5,885 nt of DNA from an uncultured Porphyromonadaceae bacterium. GTDB lineage: Bacteria > Bacteroidota > Bacteroidia > Bacteroidales > Muribaculaceae. This document shows positions 5,372 to 5,885 of the stretch, in pieces. Each line of letters begins with the position of its first letter. The first letter of the stretch is position 1. The translations under genes and the position numbers were made by a program. The stretch is from NCBI GenBank assembly GCA_900552325.1, contig URZG01000149.1:1-5885 (forward strand), written 5' to 3'. The notes below the pieces were generated by a model. It did not search any database. It saw only the letters and a list, made by a program, of their open reading frames with translations, and was not told where the DNA came from.

Positions 5372-5885
5372 ATGAAAAGAGTTTTGTGTTGGCTATGCTT
5401 CGTCATGGCCCTGTCTCTCTTCCCGGAGAGGGCTCTTGCTGACTTTTATCCGTCAGAAATGTACTTGTGGTACTGTGTTGATGGAACGGACAAAGACAGT
5501 TCAGGTTGGTCCAAGAGGCAGCTCATGAGAAAGAGCGATGACGGGAAGTCTTTTTCCTTCAATCTTCCGGAAGCCACAAGTCACGTTCTTGTGATTTTTG
5601 CAAGCCAGAACATCGACAACGCGACCAATGCCGATCTTTCTCCTAACTGGAGCTACCTGCAGGGCAATAACTCCTGGTGTCAGTATTGCGCAGGCACCGG
5701 CACCAATACCCTTACCAATGGCAATACCTTGTATGCCTATGGTACTGCATCCACCAATTATCAGAAGATTACCGGTTCAGGTGCACAGACCATTACCCTG
5801 ACCAGAACTAACTTGTTGGATGGGGAGTCCCATGAGACACTTAAGTTTTCGCAGGTAGCTACAGGAACACCTGCCGACAAACCCT
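5372..5885 (+). CDS. Exported protein of unknown function, N-terminal 171 residues
   Basis: The frame opens at the ATG at 5372 and has no stop before the window edge. Seen: a Sec-type signal peptide (MKR, hydrophobic core at about 4-17, cleavage site ALA|D after residue 23) with no lipobox cysteine at the cleavage point, so the product should pass the inner membrane as a soluble or outer-surface protein, not a lipoprotein. Residues about 28-78 alternate hydrophobic and polar residues with many aromatics (MYLWYCVDG at 30-38, FSFNLP at 61-66, HVLVIFAS at 71-78), like a beta-sandwich. Residues 107-140 are rich in Thr, Gly and Asn. I do not recognise the family; a SusE/F-like or other Ig-type glycan-binding N-domain is a weak guess. 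An AT-rich leader without Shine-Dalgarno precedes it. One sampled 60-base line is 48% GC, against about 63-82% in sampled pheT, yebC and terminase lines, suggesting a different origin or selection. Confidence 0.8.
   Translation, partial: MKRVLCWLCFVMALSLFPERALADFYPSEMYLWYCVDGTDKDSSGWSKRQLMRKSDDGKSFSFNLPEATSHVLVIFASQNIDNATNADLSPNWSYLQGNNSWCQYCAGTGTNTLTNGNTLYAYGTASTNYQKITGSGAQTITLTRTNLLDGESHETLKFSQVATGTPADKP

Noticed and set aside
5598..5801. 67-codon ORF inside the exported-protein gene
   Set aside because: Out-of-frame shadow, Pro/Met-rich with no features; the frame from 5372 carries a signal peptide and is longer.

Overview
The window looks like chromosomal DNA from a GC-rich member of the Bacteroidales/Bacteroidota. 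The PheT and YebC proteins have Bacteroidetes-type sequences (for example the PheT N-terminus MNISYNWLKDYV and the YebC N-terminus MGRAFEYRKARKLKRWGN). Perfect copies of the Bacteroides-type -7 promoter box TAnnTTTG sit in front of genes, and Shine-Dalgarno sequences are weak or absent, with A/T-rich leaders instead. Genus cannot be fixed from this window; high-GC gut groups such as Muribaculaceae or Rikenellaceae are a guess.

Layout. (1) Positions 1-1418, minus strand: the first 472 residues of a phage-type terminase large subunit, running off the left edge. (2) Positions 1419-1536: a 118-bp divergent intergenic region holding a promoter box for each direction. (3) Positions 1537-4020, plus strand: pheT, complete, 827 aa. 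(4) Positions 4066-4785, plus strand: a complete yebC-family gene, 239 aa, 45 bp behind pheT with no terminator between them, followed by a strong intrinsic terminator at 4826-4869. (5) Positions 4786-5371: a 586-bp stretch without a secure gene. It holds the terminator, an inverted pair of GTAG-headed hairpins that looks like a REP/BIME-type repeat, two overlapping-spaced TAnnTTTG boxes, and a doubtful 67-codon ORF with one membrane segment. (6) Positions 5372-5885, plus strand: the N-terminal 171 residues of an exported protein of unknown function, with clearly lower GC, running off the right edge.

How it works together. pheT and yebC form a two-gene translation unit: charging of tRNA-Phe and a YebC-family factor acting in translation and/or regulation. 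The terminase gene reads away from them, is the first gene of its own transcript, and is not preceded by a small terminase gene, so it is either the edge of a prophage or a domesticated orphan. The exported protein at the right begins a compositionally different locus beyond the repeat element.

The two edge genes have no stop codon inside the window and are easy to miss. Several long opposite-strand ORFs (notably one of 1104 codons across pheT-yebC) are explained by near-absence of TTA, CTA and TCA codons in the real genes and are not annotated. I found no convincing new defence or mobile system; the terminase context, the REP-like pair and the leader of the exported gene are the points worth checking.
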